DNA from: Elymus sibiricus
Taxonomy: Eukaryota; Streptophyta; Magnoliopsida; Poales; Poaceae
NCBI GenBank assembly: GCA_039707655.1
Contig: CM077666.1
Location: 401,345,886 to 401,409,885 of the forward strand
Direction: 5' to 3'
DNA length: 64,000 bases
A program made the position numbers and the translations under genes. Below, in pieces: positions 1 through 12,400 of this stretch; the first letter of the stretch is position 1; each line of letters opens with the position of its first letter. The notes below the pieces were generated by a model that was not told the DNA's origin, did no database searches, and worked only from the letters and a program-made list of their open reading frames with translations.

Positions 1-207
1 AATGTTTATGATATGTTTGTGGACCATCACATCAATAAGGCTGGAGAAAAGATTGCATGTCACGCTGTGGAAGTAGATGAGTTGATTAATATGAAGCCAA
101 CGTTCGAGGAGATTGATGCTGAAGAAGAAGATGACACTGGGGGAATTACGATTCAGACTGACACACGTGGTGAAGATGTAGACACTGCTGCTGCGGATGA
201 TGATTAG
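1..207 (+). CDS. C-terminal end of an unidentified protein (partial)
   Basis: An open frame runs in from before the window and stops at TAG (205-207); the first in-frame ATG is at 13, but the frame is already open at base 1, so that is probably not the start. The visible 64-68 residues are very acidic toward the end (runs of E and D, then an Ala/Asp tail) and show no catalytic or metal-binding motif. I do not recognise the family. It could be the tail of a host gene or of a transposase. A disordered acidic C-terminus is all that can be said. The following 450 bp look like a 3' untranslated region. Confidence 0.4.
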   Translation, partial: NVYDMFVDHHINKAGEKIACHAVEVDELINMKPTFEEIDAEEEDDTGGITIQTDTRGEDVDTAAADDD

Positions 208-230
208 ATTGCTTTTGTCGTATTTGCCTG

Positions 231-387
231 TGAGAAGACGACTTATTATCTACTATGTTAAATTATGTTTGCTATGACAACTGAAACCTGATGAAGTAGT
301 TGTCCAGTGAGAACATCACTTATTATGTATGTTGATTTGTGTTTGGTGATTGTATGACAACTGAAACATGATGACATTGTTGTTTAG
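231..387 (+). repeat. Imperfect direct duplication of ~78 bp in the presumed 3' UTR
   Basis: Two adjacent diverged copies (231-307 and 308-387) both begin TGAGAA, share CACTTATTAT-like text and contain TATGACAACTGAAAC then GATGA. The rest of 208-655 is AT-rich with no gene; a TTTATTTATT run lies near 530. Confidence 0.55.
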
Positions 388-655
388 TAGTACTCATATT
401 TTGCTGTGAAACTTGTATTTGATGATTGTAGAACCGCAAATGTAGTTGATGGCAGTTTGTTGTTGGACTGCAATTTGCTGAACGTCTTGCAATGGGAACA
501 TAGCTGGCCCGACAGGTCCTCTGCTTATTTATTTATTTATTAGCAAAAGAGGATGCCCCCTGATTCCCGTTAATATAGAAATCATTAGATGTTCACAACA
601 CTAGATGCCCAGCCTGCTAAATAGGTTTCATTCATTACTAGTTTCAGCAAAGTGC

Positions 656-1176
656 TCATGTCAAAGCCACTGAATACATCATGAGTGCTACATACACTGC
701 AAATAAAGAGACAATCATCCTACAGAGCACAACGATCTTGCCCATTATCTTCACAAGCTCTTTCATCTCCTCATTGCTGCCAAGGCTGCTCACCAGCTGT
801 TGCTTAGCCATGATCTGATGAACTGCATCGTCTTTAACCTTCTGCTCTGCATCTTCCTCTTCTGCCGTTCCTTCAGTTACTTGTCCAACACCCCAGCCTG
901 CTGGTATTGGGATTCGCCGGCTAACCAAATAATCCGCGTAGTTCCATTCCCCCACACCCGCAACTTCCCAGAAATAAAAATCACAAGAATCCTCCCTTTT
1001 CTGCATGAATCAAATTCAAAGATCATCAACCAAACTCTTAAAAAATAAAATTCAACAACTGAAAGCAGGGGAACAACTTGACCATATTACCCCATGATTT
1101 GGGCATTTGTAGAAGACTCGGCCAGGGTTGAGAGTTGTAGTTGAGACGCGGCGGATGACTCTGCGTGATTTGCAGC
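656..1176 (-). pseudogene. GRF-type zinc-finger membrane protein, 3' part, broken by an LTR element
   Basis: Reading minus, exon 1 (1176-1091) encodes the middle of a GRF zinc finger, including GRVFYKCPNHG. A 90-bp intron follows (1090-1001) with a GTAATA donor and a TTCATGCAG acceptor. Exon 2 (1000-656) completes the finger with CDFYFWE, then an acidic linker and a C-terminal hydrophobic segment (roughly the last 30 residues, VVLCRMIVSLFAVYVALMMY) that is likely a transmembrane helix. Plant proteins of this layout, GRF finger plus coiled linker plus tail anchor, are common and of unknown function. The first half, including the upstream metal ligands and start codon, is missing because Tat element 1 begins at 1177 inside the finger. 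No matching 5' half appears in the window. Confidence 0.7.
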
Positions 1177-2034
1177 TGTCATGGGTACGACCATCTATGG
1201 GGCCATCTAGCCCCTTGTGGTTCAGCTAGTGAGATCGGCGAGCACAAAGAGCAGAATCAGTAGAGACGCAAGGGATTTACCTAGGTTCGGGCCGCCGTGA
1301 GGCGTAAAACCCTACTCCTGCTTTTGGTGTATTGAGTGTGTATGAACACAAGTACAAGGAGCACTTCCCCGGCAAGGTGTGGGAGAGGCAGCTATGCATG
1401 CAAGTTATGCTAGGAATCGATCGGCCGAAATCCCTATAACTGTTTCCTCGGGCCTCCTTTTATAGCTCAAGGGGTTACCACAGTGGAAAAACAGTCATTA
1501 CATAGTGATTAGATAGCAAACAGTGCTATCATACCTAACTCTGCCAGTTTAGGACAAAAGTATTAAATGCTCCGTTAGGTGTCATGTGGAGGAGGAGCCC
1601 CGGCAAGGTTTCTGCACTGCTCACCCAGCTACCTCCTATTGGCTTGTCACACCTTCTGGACGGGTGTCATTAAAGGCAAATCTCTCTCCGGTGAGCTGAC
1701 ACGTGCCCCGACAAATCTCACCAAACAGCCTGCACGGTCGACACTTCACCGATTAGCGACTAGCTGCTCGGTGAGGTGGAGCGGTGGCGTGCTAGCGAGA
1801 GCTTGCCGGGCCTTCATCTTGCCGGGCCTTCATCTTGCCGGCAAGAAATGTCTTCATCTTCAGTACTAGCCAAGTACTTGTTGTTGCTTTGTCTTGATCT
1901 TCTCTCTAGTAGCTCCTGCAACTGGGTCTTGAATCTTGGTCTTGGTGGTTCCCGGCAAGGCCTGGCTGTCGAGAAGGCTGCTACTGTCTGTGCATAAGTC
2001 AGGGTATAAAATACCCATGTTTTATACACCGACA
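1177..2034 (-). repeat. 3' LTR of Tat element 1
   Basis: On the minus strand it starts TGTCGGTGTATAAAA at 2034 and ends CATGACA at 1177, giving TGTC/GACA termini, 858 bp. A TATA box (GCTATAAAAGGAGG) lies near 1460-1473 in minus orientation, which fixes the direction of transcription. The stretch 1268-1315 resembles the reverse complement of the conserved U5-like block seen in the LTRs at 18387, 32682 and 41886. The left edge is set by the terminal repeat and by where the GRF reading frame stops, so it may be off by a few bases. Confidence 0.75.
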
Positions 2035-2046
2035 GGAGCCCCCGGG
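2035..2046 (-). other. Polypurine tract of Tat element 1
   Basis: On the minus strand CCCGGGGGCTCC abuts the LTR start TGTCGG. This is the plus-strand primer position, and the GGGGGCT core is typical of this lineage. Confidence 0.65.
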
Positions 2047-2281
2047 CCTGGGCCACATGCGCGTCCGAAGCATCGTTAGGCTAGGCCCAAAACAATGCAC
2101 AGACACGCGGTGGGAAACTGCCATTGCAATTTTTGGTCATGATGATTTTACTGACGCACGTCCAATCCACGCATTAAATGTGGGTCGTGGGAACATGGAC
2201 TGTTGCGGTTATTCCGTGGTAGTGCGCCTGTAAAAGCGCTGCGGAGTTAAACAGTGAAGAGCCAGCCCCCTCGCGCCTTCC

Positions 2282-2291
2282 CCATAAAAAG
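2282..2291 (+). promoter_or_regulatory. TATA-like box of the antisense gene in element 1
   Basis: CCATAAAAAG lies about 140 bp upstream of the ATG at 2430, on the strand opposite to gag-pol. The equivalent antisense gene in element 2 also has a TATAAG box about 130 bp upstream of its ATG. This suggests both antisense genes have their own promoter rather than being accidental open frames. Confidence 0.45.
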
Positions 2292-2429
2292 TCAACCGCG
2301 AGGCGGCGCTGCTCATTCACCCCTCTTTCCCCTGCTTCATCTCCTTCCTTTCACCAGAACTGCTTCCGCCGCCGCCGCTGCTGCCGATTCGCATCTCAAC
2401 TCGACCTCTCCCTTCTTCCTCGAGCCCTG

Positions 2430-5400
2430 ATGGCACCCAAGAAGGGTGATGCGGAGGGGAAGAAGCCCGCCAAGCCACTCGACCCCAAGGTGGAGAAGAA
2501 GAAGAAGGAGTTGGAGGAACTGGAGAAGCGGCGGAGAGAGAATGCGATCTTCTCGCCGTCGTCCATGGATGCCAACACCTTGATCGAGAGGTACGCATAC
2601 ATGTGGGGGAAGGACACCAAGGACCACAAGGCCCCGGTAGTTCTTCCCGAAGGCGACAAGGATCCGTCAGATTCATATCCGTTCTTCTGTGCCTACTTTT
2701 ACTGTGGTCTGGTTCCTCCATTCTCAGACTTCTTCAGCGCGATGATGTTCAGTTTTGGATTCAGACTGCTGGATTTTACTCCAAATGCGATGACTTGCAT
2801 GGCGGTCTTTGCCCATCTGTGCGAGAACTTTGTCGGAGTCGCCCCCAACGTGGATCTGTTCCGCCATTTCTTCGTTCCCCGGATTGAGGACAAGTTGCTC
2901 TCCGGCAGCGTGACATGGATCCCCAGGGCAAAAACCAAGGGGCAGTATCTTGCCGGGCAGCTCCACCTCAAGTGGGATGAGTGGCGAGCAGAATGGTGCT
3001 GGATTCAAGAAAAGGACTTTCCTCCATTTTGCGTGCCGCGCATAGTGAGGGTTCAACGCGGCAAGAATTGGAGTGACTTTGGTGCTACCGAAGAGAAACT
3101 CCGCCCGGCACTGAACATAATCTCCCATCTCAAGGCCGCCAAGCTGACCGTGGAGATGGTGGGAGCTGACTTCCTTCGACGGCACATCTCACCGCTGCAG
3201 AAGAGGGAGGGATTCACTTGGGAGTACCAGGGTGCCGCTGACATTATGCGGTTGTATCCTGGACTCGGCAACAACTTGACGGTGATGGAGCACGCCTGTC
3301 TCTGCGAATAGCTATTTCGAAAGACCGGCACGTTCCACCTGCCGGACGGAATCGTCCCGTTGAACGTCAACTCCGCCAAGGATTCCATCTTGTCGATGAT
3401 GCCAGATTGCGATGCTCACGGAGTCAAAGCAGACTGGCCTATGCCCTCCCTGGTGAATGAGATGGATTGGGCCTCCAACTTGACGGCCGGAAAGAGACGG
3501 ATTTCATCCGGTCCACCAAGGATGAAAAACTGGCATATATTGCTAGCAAGGCTGCAGAGCTTGTGAGAATTAGCGCGGCAGGTGGTTCCGGTGCCGCAGC
3601 AGCTGAAGATGATGACAAAGAGCATCATGAAGAGGAAGCTGCCGAAGAGCAACAAGGAGAGCCGGCCGGGGACGAGGCTGCCGGAGCTGAGGTTGCTGGG
3701 ACCAAGGTTGCCGTGGAGCTTGAAGAGGAGGAAGGCCCTCGAGCCCCGAAGAGGAAATTTCATCTTCGAAGGGCGGCCAGTCAAGAGCCGGTGCGTACTT
3801 CTTCACCAAGAGCTGGTCCTGTGGTGAAGAAGACGGCCACAAAGGCCAGCCATCAAGAAGAGGTACACCGGCAACCAACTCGGCGTCCTCGAACTCAACC
3901 TCCATCTTCCCAGCAAGGGGTTGCTGGGGATGTTGGATCTTCTCAGCCGGCGGGTTCATCTCCCCCGGCACTCAAGAGGGCCAGAGAATCGCCTCCGCCA
4001 GTGATATATGATTTCGACGTCCTCGGCGAGTCCGAAGAGGAGTAAGTGACTTTGCTCATCTTCATCAAGCCTTGATTTCATTTAATCGTCGTTTTGACTT
4101 GATTTCCTTCTGTCTTGGCAGAGATCCAGAACCACCCGTACATCAGACGAAGCAGGCAAGGTCCGCAACTCAAAAAGGTCCCACAGCAGGTGCTGGGCAA
4201 GGGGTTGTAACGGTTGAAACCATTGTTACCAGCCCCCAGTCCAACCCCCAGCGCGAGAATGTGGTGCATATCCCGCCCACTAGCACTAGCACTGAAATTC
4301 CTTCCACTGAGCCTGACAGAGAGATGGGAGAGGTCCACCAAGAGAAAGAATGCCACGAGGAAAATTATACTGTGGCTTCCCCGTCAACCACCATTCCGGA
4401 GAGTGCTTCTCCGGCAAGGGCCTCCACCGATGAGCCTGTCCGCACGGCGGCTACTCCGCCAAGCGAAGCCGCCGACGACCGTGTGCCGGCAACACAAGTT
4501 GCCGGGGAAGGAGATGACCTTCCTCAACAGACATCCACGGGTAATCCTCTTGGCTTTACACATCTCTCACAGAAATATTTTTCTTTTTTGTTTTCTTGAA
4601 CTTGACCTGTAAACTGAATCTCATTTTATCCTCCGCTTTTTCCCTTAATCCGCAGCTCCAACCTCTCCCAACGAGGATGAAATCCTTGCGGATGTAGCTG
4701 ACATTGCAAAGGACGCCGCTGATGAAGCCGCCAAGATTTCTACCGGAGAGATTCTTGCTCACGTTGCCGAGGAGGTCAGAGGGGTCCCCGAAGATCCTGA
4801 GAAGTCCTCCGGCAACACGTCTGACCCCACCAAGACGGATGTGGAGATGGCGCCCGTCAACACAGACATGCCGAACCCCGACAACCAACCAGTGGCAACA
4901 ACCTCGCAGGCCCCGTCAAGCAGTTTGGCGCTGATCACCTCTCAGTGCGAATCTGGAGCCCCCAGTTCATCTGGCACCGCAGGGCCAAATTTTGATGAAG
5001 AGATTGCCTGTATCCTACTCCCCCTTGCCCAAAGAACCTCCAAGGCCACTGATGTTAATGACAATGCTGAAGATATTTCCTTCATGGAGAGCATGGCCAT
5101 CGGGTTCAAAGGTGTCCAGGAACGGTACGGCCGAAGGTGGAACAGGGTCCAGGAAGAGCGCAAAGCTGCAGATCTGGTTGACCAGAGGCTGAAGGAGAAG
5201 GCGAACGAGCTGCATGCATGGTACAACCAGCAGTTCTGCGTTATTAGAAATTAGGAAGAAAGGCTTGCCGCTTCTAAGAAAGAAGCGGCAATCAGGGACG
5301 GCAAACTGACAGAGCGCGCAGCGCAGCTTGACGCCAGAGAGAGAGAGATTGTTGTCCACGAAGAGGCCCTTGCCACCAAACTCCGCGGCAAGGATGAAGA

Positions 5401-6241
5401 AATCAAGAAACTCCTTGAGCAAAGGGTGCTAGAGCTGGAAAAGAACCACAAAGATACTATCGAAACCCAAGCTCGAGATAGCGCCGCCAAGCTCAAGGAG
5501 GCTTCCGACAAAGTCGCTGCTGCTGCCGCCACCAAGACGGAATTAGAATCCCAAGTGGCCAAGTTGAAGGAAGACCTTGTCGGCAGCGGCAAAGAAAGCG
5601 AGGCTCTTAAGGACGAAGTGCTGAAAGTAGCCCGCACTCTAGGGGACTTGCAAACGCAGCTGTCGTCTAAGAATCAAGCTCTTGATGCCACCGCCAAGAC
5701 AATTGAAGACCTGAGGTCCCAATTGGCCACCTTGGTGACAGACTTAGAATCTGCCAAGGAAAGGGAGAGAGTCTTGACGGAGAAGCTGGAGAAGGAAGAG
5801 TCCTTGAAGAAGGACGCTGAAAACAACTACACCCGACTGCACGAGAACATTTCCCTCTGGACCGGCAGGCTTGTCAATGCCGCTGAGCGCATCACTTCCC
5901 AGATCGCAGTCATGGATATGAAGAGCTAGGGCTTCACCATCAATGACAAGGAGGCCACCAGCGTCAGACTGACCAAGTTCTTCGAGGGACTTATTGACGC
6001 CTTGAAAACATATCACGAGTACAGGTCTGCTGCATTTGCTGATGAATCCCGGAAGTTTGCGCGCGAAGTTGTGTACAGGGTGCTGCTCAAAATTGCTCAT
6101 CGCAATCCCAGCCTTGATCTCTCCGAGGTCTTTAGGAAGCTGCCGGAAAACACCGACGTCACAGCCGCCGACAAGGTTGCTGCTCCTCTTGCCGACAAGG
6201 TTCTCCAAATTCCTAGGATCCAGGGTGATCATCGGGGTTGA
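2430..6241 (+). pseudogene. Antisense 'putative gypsy-type transposon' protein (Transposase_28-like) with coiled coil
   Basis: Exon 1 starts at ATG 2430 after a Lys-rich N-terminus (MAPKKGDAEGKKPAKPLDPK) and carries the conserved plant 'gypsy type transposon' domain at about residues 60-230, with short motifs such as FFCAYFYCGLVPPFSDFF. Ala/Glu/Pro-rich low-complexity sequence follows. Introns are inferred at ~4044-4121 (A/GTAAGT donor, TTGGCAG acceptor) and ~4542-4655 (CCGCAG acceptor). The last exon is a long Ala/Glu/Lys coiled coil (~4950-5900) and a short globular tail ending at 6241. Breaks: in-frame stops at 3309, ~5252 and ~5927, and a frameshift near 3490. Such antisense genes are known in Tat elements; their function is unknown. 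The coiled coil suggests self-association, which is inference. Confidence 0.8.
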
Positions 6242-7032
6242 GCTTGTCGTTACATCCATCGCTGTGCTGTCATGTAAAAGATACATTCGTTCTTATGTTA
6301 GATCTGTACTGCCTTTGTGATGTAATATAACTTGTGCTGATGGATGAATGCATGCAGTCCCCCTTGTTTCTCTTCGTTTTTGTATGATTGTGTTCCCTAC
6401 GCTGTTCGGAAACTTGCCGGTGCGCACACTTGCCGCGAGCGCTTTGAGGGACAGGCCCTTAGCAGCCTACTGGAAGTGCCACCACTGGCAAGGTAACTTG
6501 GCGGGCCAGAGCGCAGCTGCAAAGCTTGCCGAGCAGACTCGAGGCAAAACTAGAGCGCGAACCGATCGCGACAAGGTTACTTTGCGTGCAGGTTTTTATA
6601 CAAAGACTGAATCGTTCAAGGGAAGATGTGAATGTAACAAGGAAATTATTTAAAAGTTTTCAACTTAGCTTTTCCTTGCACTGTCTCTTCTTGCCGCACG
6701 AAATGATCACTTGAACGTTTTTAAATGGTACCCCCGATCGTCACCCCCCCGGGAAACTTGCACGCGAGGGATCCTTCTGTCCTTTGAGAAAAAGAAAGAA
6801 GAGAAAAGAGTGGGTTGGGAACCTTGATGGTTCATTAGTCATCTCATACAAACTAAAGTGTAATCACAACATCACATGCATACATAAAAGAAAAATGTAC
6901 GATAAGTTGCGAAACACTTAGCTTTTATTTCATTTATGCACAGGATCTGCGGCTGGCTTTGTACAAAGGGTTACAAGTCTTGCCGACAAAGCTTGTACAA
7001 AAGGGGTTGCCGGGAGACCCGGCAACCGCGCC
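6242..7032. other. Non-coding spacer between antisense gene and pol of element 1
   Basis: The antisense gene (plus) and pol (minus) converge here, so this is where both transcripts should end. TGATGTAATATAA near 6318 is AT-rich and polyadenylation-like for the plus strand. C-rich clusters lie at 6730-6750. I see no ORF of note. Confidence 0.5.
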
Positions 7033-10000
7033 TTATTGGTAGAACTTGCGAAGATGCTCAATATTCCATGAGTTTTGCATTTGATTGCCATCTTCGGTCT
7101 CCAGACGGACTGCGCCAGGTCTGGTGACTCGTACTACCCGATAAGGGCCTTCCCACTTCGGCGTCAACTTGTTTGATCCTTTGGCAGACTGAACGCGCCG
7201 AAGAACAAGGTCGCCTTCCTCAAGGCTTCGGGCATGAACTTTGCGGCTATGATAGCGGCGCAAAGCTTGTTGGTAGCGAGCAGCTCGCACAGCCGCCCGA
7301 AGACGATCCTCCTCGAGGAGCGTTGCATCATCTTGCCGCAACTGCTCTTGCTCTGCCTCATCGTAGGCGAGTACTCGAGGTGAGCCGTATATGAGTTTCG
7401 TGGGGAGCACCGCTTCTGCACCATAGACCAGGGAGAAGGGTGTCTGGCCGGTAGCTCGATTTGGTGTCGTTCTGAGTGACCAAAGAACTGCTGGCAACTC
7501 ATCAATCCAGCGTCTTCCACACTTGCACAGCCCGTCAAAGGTTCTTGTCTTGAGGCCACGCAGCACTTCAGCATTCATCCGTTCTGCCTGTCCGTTGCTT
7601 CTCGGGTGAGCGACAGAGGCAAAACAAATCTTGCTTCCAAGATCTTGGATGTACTGCATGAAGGTGCGGCTCGTGAACTGTGTGCCGTTGTCGGTGATGA
7701 TTCTGTTAGGAACCCCAAAACGGCAAACTAGTCCTTTGAAGAACTTGATGGCTGATTGCGCTGTCACCTTTCTCACTGGCTCCACTTCAGGCCACTTTGT
7801 GAACTTGTCGATGGCGATGTACAAGAACTCAAAGCCCCCGGTAGCAAGGGGGAAGGGGCCTAAAATATCAAGCCCCCAGACCGAAAAAGGCCAGGAGAGA
7901 GGGATTGTCTGAAGAGCTTGAGCTGGCTGATGTATGTTCTTTGAATGGAACTGGCATGCTTCACACATGGTTACTAGCTCAGTCGCATCCTGGAGGGCAG
8001 TGGGCCAATAGAAGCCTTGCCGGAAAGCTTTGCCGACAAGTTCTCTTGATCCTATGTGAGAGCCACATATGCCTCCATGTATCTCTACCAATAACTTTAG
8101 TCCATCTTCCCGGCAAATGCACTTCAATTTCACACCGTTCGGTCTTTTTCTGTATAGAATGCTATCCACAAACTGATACATAGTTGACTGGCGGGCTACT
8201 TTTTCTGCTTCTTCTTGATCATCGGGAAGTTCTCCTGTTTGAAGGAAATGGACTACTTGTTGTGCCCATGTCGGAGCCTGTGGCTCGATGACAAGGACCA
8301 AAGGCATCTCTTCGGCCGTGGGAGTTCTTGCCTCAGCGGCAAGAACCTGAGGCTCTGCGCGAAGCCGCTGCTCACCAATAGTCGTGTCGTTGTTCCCGGC
8401 AACATCCTTGCCGGCTGCTTCTGGGAGCTCTGCCGGAAAATACTTGCTGGAGTTCAACTTTCTTCTCTTACTGGCCTGCGTCGATGGAGTGACTGATGGT
8501 TGATTCAAATGGAGCACAAAAGTTCCTGGTTCCACAGGAAGCTTTTGCATGGCACACTTTGACAGGCTATCAGCAATGCTGTTTTCCGCATGAGGAATGT
8601 GCTCTGTTTGCAATCCGTCAAAGTGTTCTTCCAATTTCCTCACTTCTTCCACGTACGCTTCCATCAATGGGCTCTGGTAATCTTTGTTCACTTGCTTCAC
8701 AACAAGCTGCGAGTCGCCGCGGACGATCAACTTTTTGATCCCAAGGTCCACTGCGATCCTAAGACCGGCAAGGAGCCCTTCGTACTCAGTAGTGTTGTTT
8801 GTTGCTTGCTCCCTGGGAAAGTGCATTTGAATTACATACTTGAGATGCTCTCTGGTGGGTGCGACAAGCAGCACTCCGGCACCGGCGCCTTGCAGCGAGA
8901 AAGCACCGTCAAAGTACATGATCCATTCTTTGTCTGTTTCTTTGCCGGGGAGAGCTGTTTCTTGAATTTCCTCGTCTTGTGTTGGCGTCCATTCTGCAAT
9001 GAACTCCGCCAAGGCTCTGCTCTGAATAGTTGCCATGCTTTCAAACTTAAGTGCAAAGCTTGACAATTCCAACGCCCACTCCACTATCCTGCCAGTTGCA
9101 TCTGGATTTCTCAAGATACGCTGCAATGGAAAGCGAGTGACGACGGTGATCTCATGTGCTTGGAAGTAGTGACGCAGCTTTCTCGAGGACATGAGAAGGC
9201 CGAAAAGGAACTTCTGCACTCCAGAGTATCTTGATCTAGCCCCCTGTAGGAGGGAACTAACAAAATATACTGGTCGCTGCACCACCCTCTTGTTCGGCAC
9301 CACTTGCTGATCAGCTTCATTTGCTTGCGCTGCTTTTGTTTTGTCGGCACCAGACCTTGCCGGAGAAGATTCTGGTTTGTCGCTGGACGGGCTTGCCGTT
9401 GCTGCTTCTTCTTCATCAGCTTCTCTCTGCGCCACTAATGTAGCACTGCCCACTTGATTTGTTGCCGCCAGATATAGTAGCAACGGCTCTTGTGGTTTAG
9501 GCGCAACTAGTGTTGGCACGGAGGAGAGGTATCTTTTAAAATCCTGCAGCGCGGCCTCCGCTTCCGGAGTCCATTTCATCGGACCTGCCTTTTTCAAAAT
9601 CTTGAAAAATGGCAAGGCGCGCTCAGCAGATTTTGAAATGAACCTACTTAAGGCAGCAACACGCCGCACATCTTTGACGCTTTTGGGTGCTTGAATATGC
9701 TCAATTGCTTTGATCTTGTCTGGATTGGCTTCAATTCCACGTTGAGATACAAAGAAACCGAGAAGTTTGCCGGATGGAACGTCAAACACACACTTCTCGG
9801 GGTTGAGCTTCAAATTGATCTTACGCAAATTTGCAAATGTTTCTTCTAAGTCTTGAATGAGGGTTGATTTGTCCTTGGTCTTGACTACTATATCGTCCAT
9901 ATATGCTTCCACATTTCTGTGCAGCTGGGGCTCAAAACCAATCTGGACAGCTCTTGCAAATGGTGAACCAGCACTCTTTAATCCGAAAGGCATACGCACG

Positions 10001-10525
10001 AAGCAGTATGTGCCACATGGAGTAATGAATATGGTTTTCTCCTCATCCTCCTTAGACATAAATATCTGATGGTACCCAGAATATGCATCAAGGAAGGAGA
10101 GTAAATCACAGCCAGAGGTAGAGTCCACAATTTGATCAATGCGTGGCAAAGGGAAAGGATCCTTTGGACATGCTTTATTGATATCGGTGTAGTCGATACA
10201 AAGTCTCCACTTTCCGTTTGCTTTGCGCACCACAACTGGATTTGCTAACCAAGTTGGATGTAGTACACCTCTGACTAAGCCTACTGCTTCAAGTTTCTTA
10301 ATCTCTTCGGCAATGAATTGTTGCCGCTCCAAAGCCTGCTTCCTGACCTTCTGCTCAACGGGCCGCGCGTGAGGACAAACAGCAAGGTGGTGCTCAATTA
10401 CCTCCCTGGGAACGCCGGGGATGTCAGATGATTGCCATGCAAACACATCGACATTCGCCCGCAGGAAGGCAATGAGCGCGCTTTCCTATTTGCTGTCAAG
10501 AGAGGCACTGATGGTGAAGGTACCG
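7033..10525 (-). pseudogene. pol: Tat pol: reverse transcriptase, RNase H, integrase (5'-truncated)
   Basis: One open frame of 1137 codons runs from 10446 to 7033; coding text continues upstream to about 10520 but is broken by a TAG near 10482. Counting from the ATG at 10446: reverse transcriptase at ~60-230 with FLDAYSGYHQ (Asp ~120) and YMDD (182-185); a Gln/Ser/Asp-rich spacer; RNase H starting at WIMYFDGA with EYEGLLAGL, GDSQ and a later Asp; integrase zinc finger (HGGICGSH, then CEAC); integrase core with LDILGPF, TDNGTQF and a Glu in SNGQAERMN; and a GPY-like module (WEGPYRVVRV). All visible catalytic residues are kept, so decay is recent, but with gag, protease and the 5' LTR missing it cannot act alone. 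It might serve related elements in trans if transcribed, which is inference. Confidence 0.92.
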
Positions 10526-10535
10526 TCAATGAATC
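10515..10535. other. Junction between inverted Tat elements 1 and 2
   Basis: Left of here the minus strand still reads as pol (DGTFTISASL). Right of here the plus strand reads as gag of a different copy (NPEELSHLDEILDRI). Neither has an LTR at the join, so this is a deletion or rearrangement breakpoint, or an assembly join. Confidence 0.7.
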
Positions 10536-12400
10536 CCGAAGAGTTATCTCACCTCGATGAGATCCTCGACCGCATCCGGAGCATGTCCATCTCGGACGGC
10601 AAGACTTCGGTTTACAATCAGATCGTACTTAAAGCTGACGATAGGGAAATTTACATCCCACCCACCACCCACCTAGTCGCCACGGTCGATGATTTAACCG
10701 ACGTGCTGGACTATGGTGAGGCCTCAGACATGCAGGAAGATGTTGATGGCCCCATCGAGAACACCTTGCCCCCGGTAAACGCGGGCAGGTGGACTGCCAT
10801 GTCCACCTACGATGTTTACATGGTGGACACCCCCAAATCCCCTCCAAGACGTCGGCGAAGGCGCCGAAGGGGTAATAATGGGGAACCCAGTGGTAATGAC
10901 GAGACAGCCAATAATGGTGACGCGGAGGACGGCGATGCCGGTAACCATGAAGAGGACGTTCAAGCCTCCCCAGTAAGGAACGGCACACCGGACCAACTTC
11001 TCAGGGACTCAGATCCCGATGACCTCTTTCAAGGGGCCGACGACAACTACATGCCCGAATCCGAGGAGGACGAGAGCCTCGGTACTGAGGACTACATCGT
11101 CCCGAAGACCCTTTTGAACAAGAGCGCTTCCAACGGCGCCTCGTTGCGACGGCCCGGAGCATAAAGCGCAAGGAGCAGCAGCTGCAGGCCAATACCGATG
11201 CACTAAATGAAAAGTGGATCGAAGTGCTCTCCGCCGAGCAAGACCTGGAGAACCGGTGCCATAGTGCGCCGAAATCATACCCACGTAGGCATCTCTTGCC
11301 GGAGTTTGACGAGGAGCTCGCTGACGACCTCGACCGACCCCCTAGAGGATTACTTAGATCCTCACGACGCTAGACGTCGCATTGAGGAAAACAGGGTTCC
11401 CCCTCGATCCATCTATGGATCAAGAGAACGTGCGCCCGTTGGGCTCGACGGCTACGATGTCTGGGTGGACAGGAATGGCCATGCTCGAGATCAAGCCTAC
11501 TTACGGCTTTCTCCCGACCTCCGAAGAGATGTTCCTCGGTTCCGAGGTCCGGCTCACCCAATCTGCTTCACAGATAGGGTGATGGAACATCAATTCCCGG
11601 AAGGATTTAAGCCTATCAATATAGATTCATACGATGGCACCACGGACCCCAACAGTTTGGATCGAGGATTTCCTCCTACACATACACATGGCCAACGAAG
11701 ATGATCTCCACGCCATTAAATATCTGCCGCTCAAGCTAAAGGGGCCGGCGAGGCATTGGCTTAACAGCCTCGCTCCTCACTCTATCGGTAGCTGGGAGGC
11801 CCTAGAAGACGCTTTTCGAGCAAACTTCCAGGGCACATATGTCCGACCTCCGGACGCTGATGACCTCAGCCGTGTCACCCAGCAGCCAGGCGAATCAGCT
11901 CAGAAATTCTGGAACAGGTTCCTCACCAAGAAGAACCAGATCATAGACTGCTCCGAGGCCGAGGCTATCGCCGCATTTAAAAACAATATCCGAGATGAAT
12001 GGTTGGCTCGCCAACTCGGCCAGGGTAAGCCGAGGACTATGGCGGCCCTGACCTGACCGATGACTCGCTTTTGTGCGGGAGAAGATAGCTGGCTCGCCCG
12101 TAGTACTCATAACGGCGAGGCAGGCACCTCGGAAACTCGCGACGCCAATGGAAAACCCAAGCGCAACAAAAATAAGCGCAGGTATAAAAATGGCGGAAGC
12201 AACACTGAAGACGCCGCGGTCAACGCAGGGCTCACCGGACCTAAATCCGGGCAGAAAAGAAAACCCTTTAAAAGGAACAAAGATGGACCTAGCCAGCTTG
12301 ATAGGCTCCTGGATCGCCCATGTGGAATTCACGGCACTCAGGAATAACCAGCAACCCACACTAACAGGAATTGCTGGGTCTTTAAACAAGCCGACAAGAT
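10530..12400 (+). pseudogene. gag: Tat gag (decayed)
   Basis: Gag text is spread over all three frames. An acidic N-terminal region with TSVYNQIVLKADDREIY runs to ~11090; a coiled stretch then continues in another frame (QERFQRRLVATARSIKRKE); the region before the capsid core ends in another (GYDVWVDRNGHARDQAYLRL); and the capsid-like core WIEDFLLHIHMANEDDLHAIKYLPLK begins near 11655. A basic RNA-binding-like tail (KPKRNKNKRRYKN) lies near 12150. There are frameshifts near 11095, 11300 and 11640 and stops near 12055 and 12346. It is homologous to the gag piece of element 3 at 31667-32635 (shared LKADDRE and DVYMVDTPK). It is not translatable as it stands. Confidence 0.75.

Larger units (their letters stand above)
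1177..10525 (-). mobile_element. Tat-lineage Ty3/gypsy retrotransposon 1, 5'-truncated
   Basis: In element orientation (minus) the order is: truncated pol (from ~10525), pol stop at 7033, non-coding spacer, antisense gene on the opposite strand (2430-6241), polypurine tract, 3' LTR (2034-1177). Reverse transcriptase, RNase H and integrase are all present in one long frame, and the antisense gene between pol and the 3' LTR is the Tat/Ogre/Grande-type layout. The 5' LTR, primer site, gag and protease are absent. The sequence switches at about 10515-10535 into an oppositely oriented Tat element. Flank GCAGC (1172-1176) would be the target duplication, but no partner is available. Confidence 0.85.
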
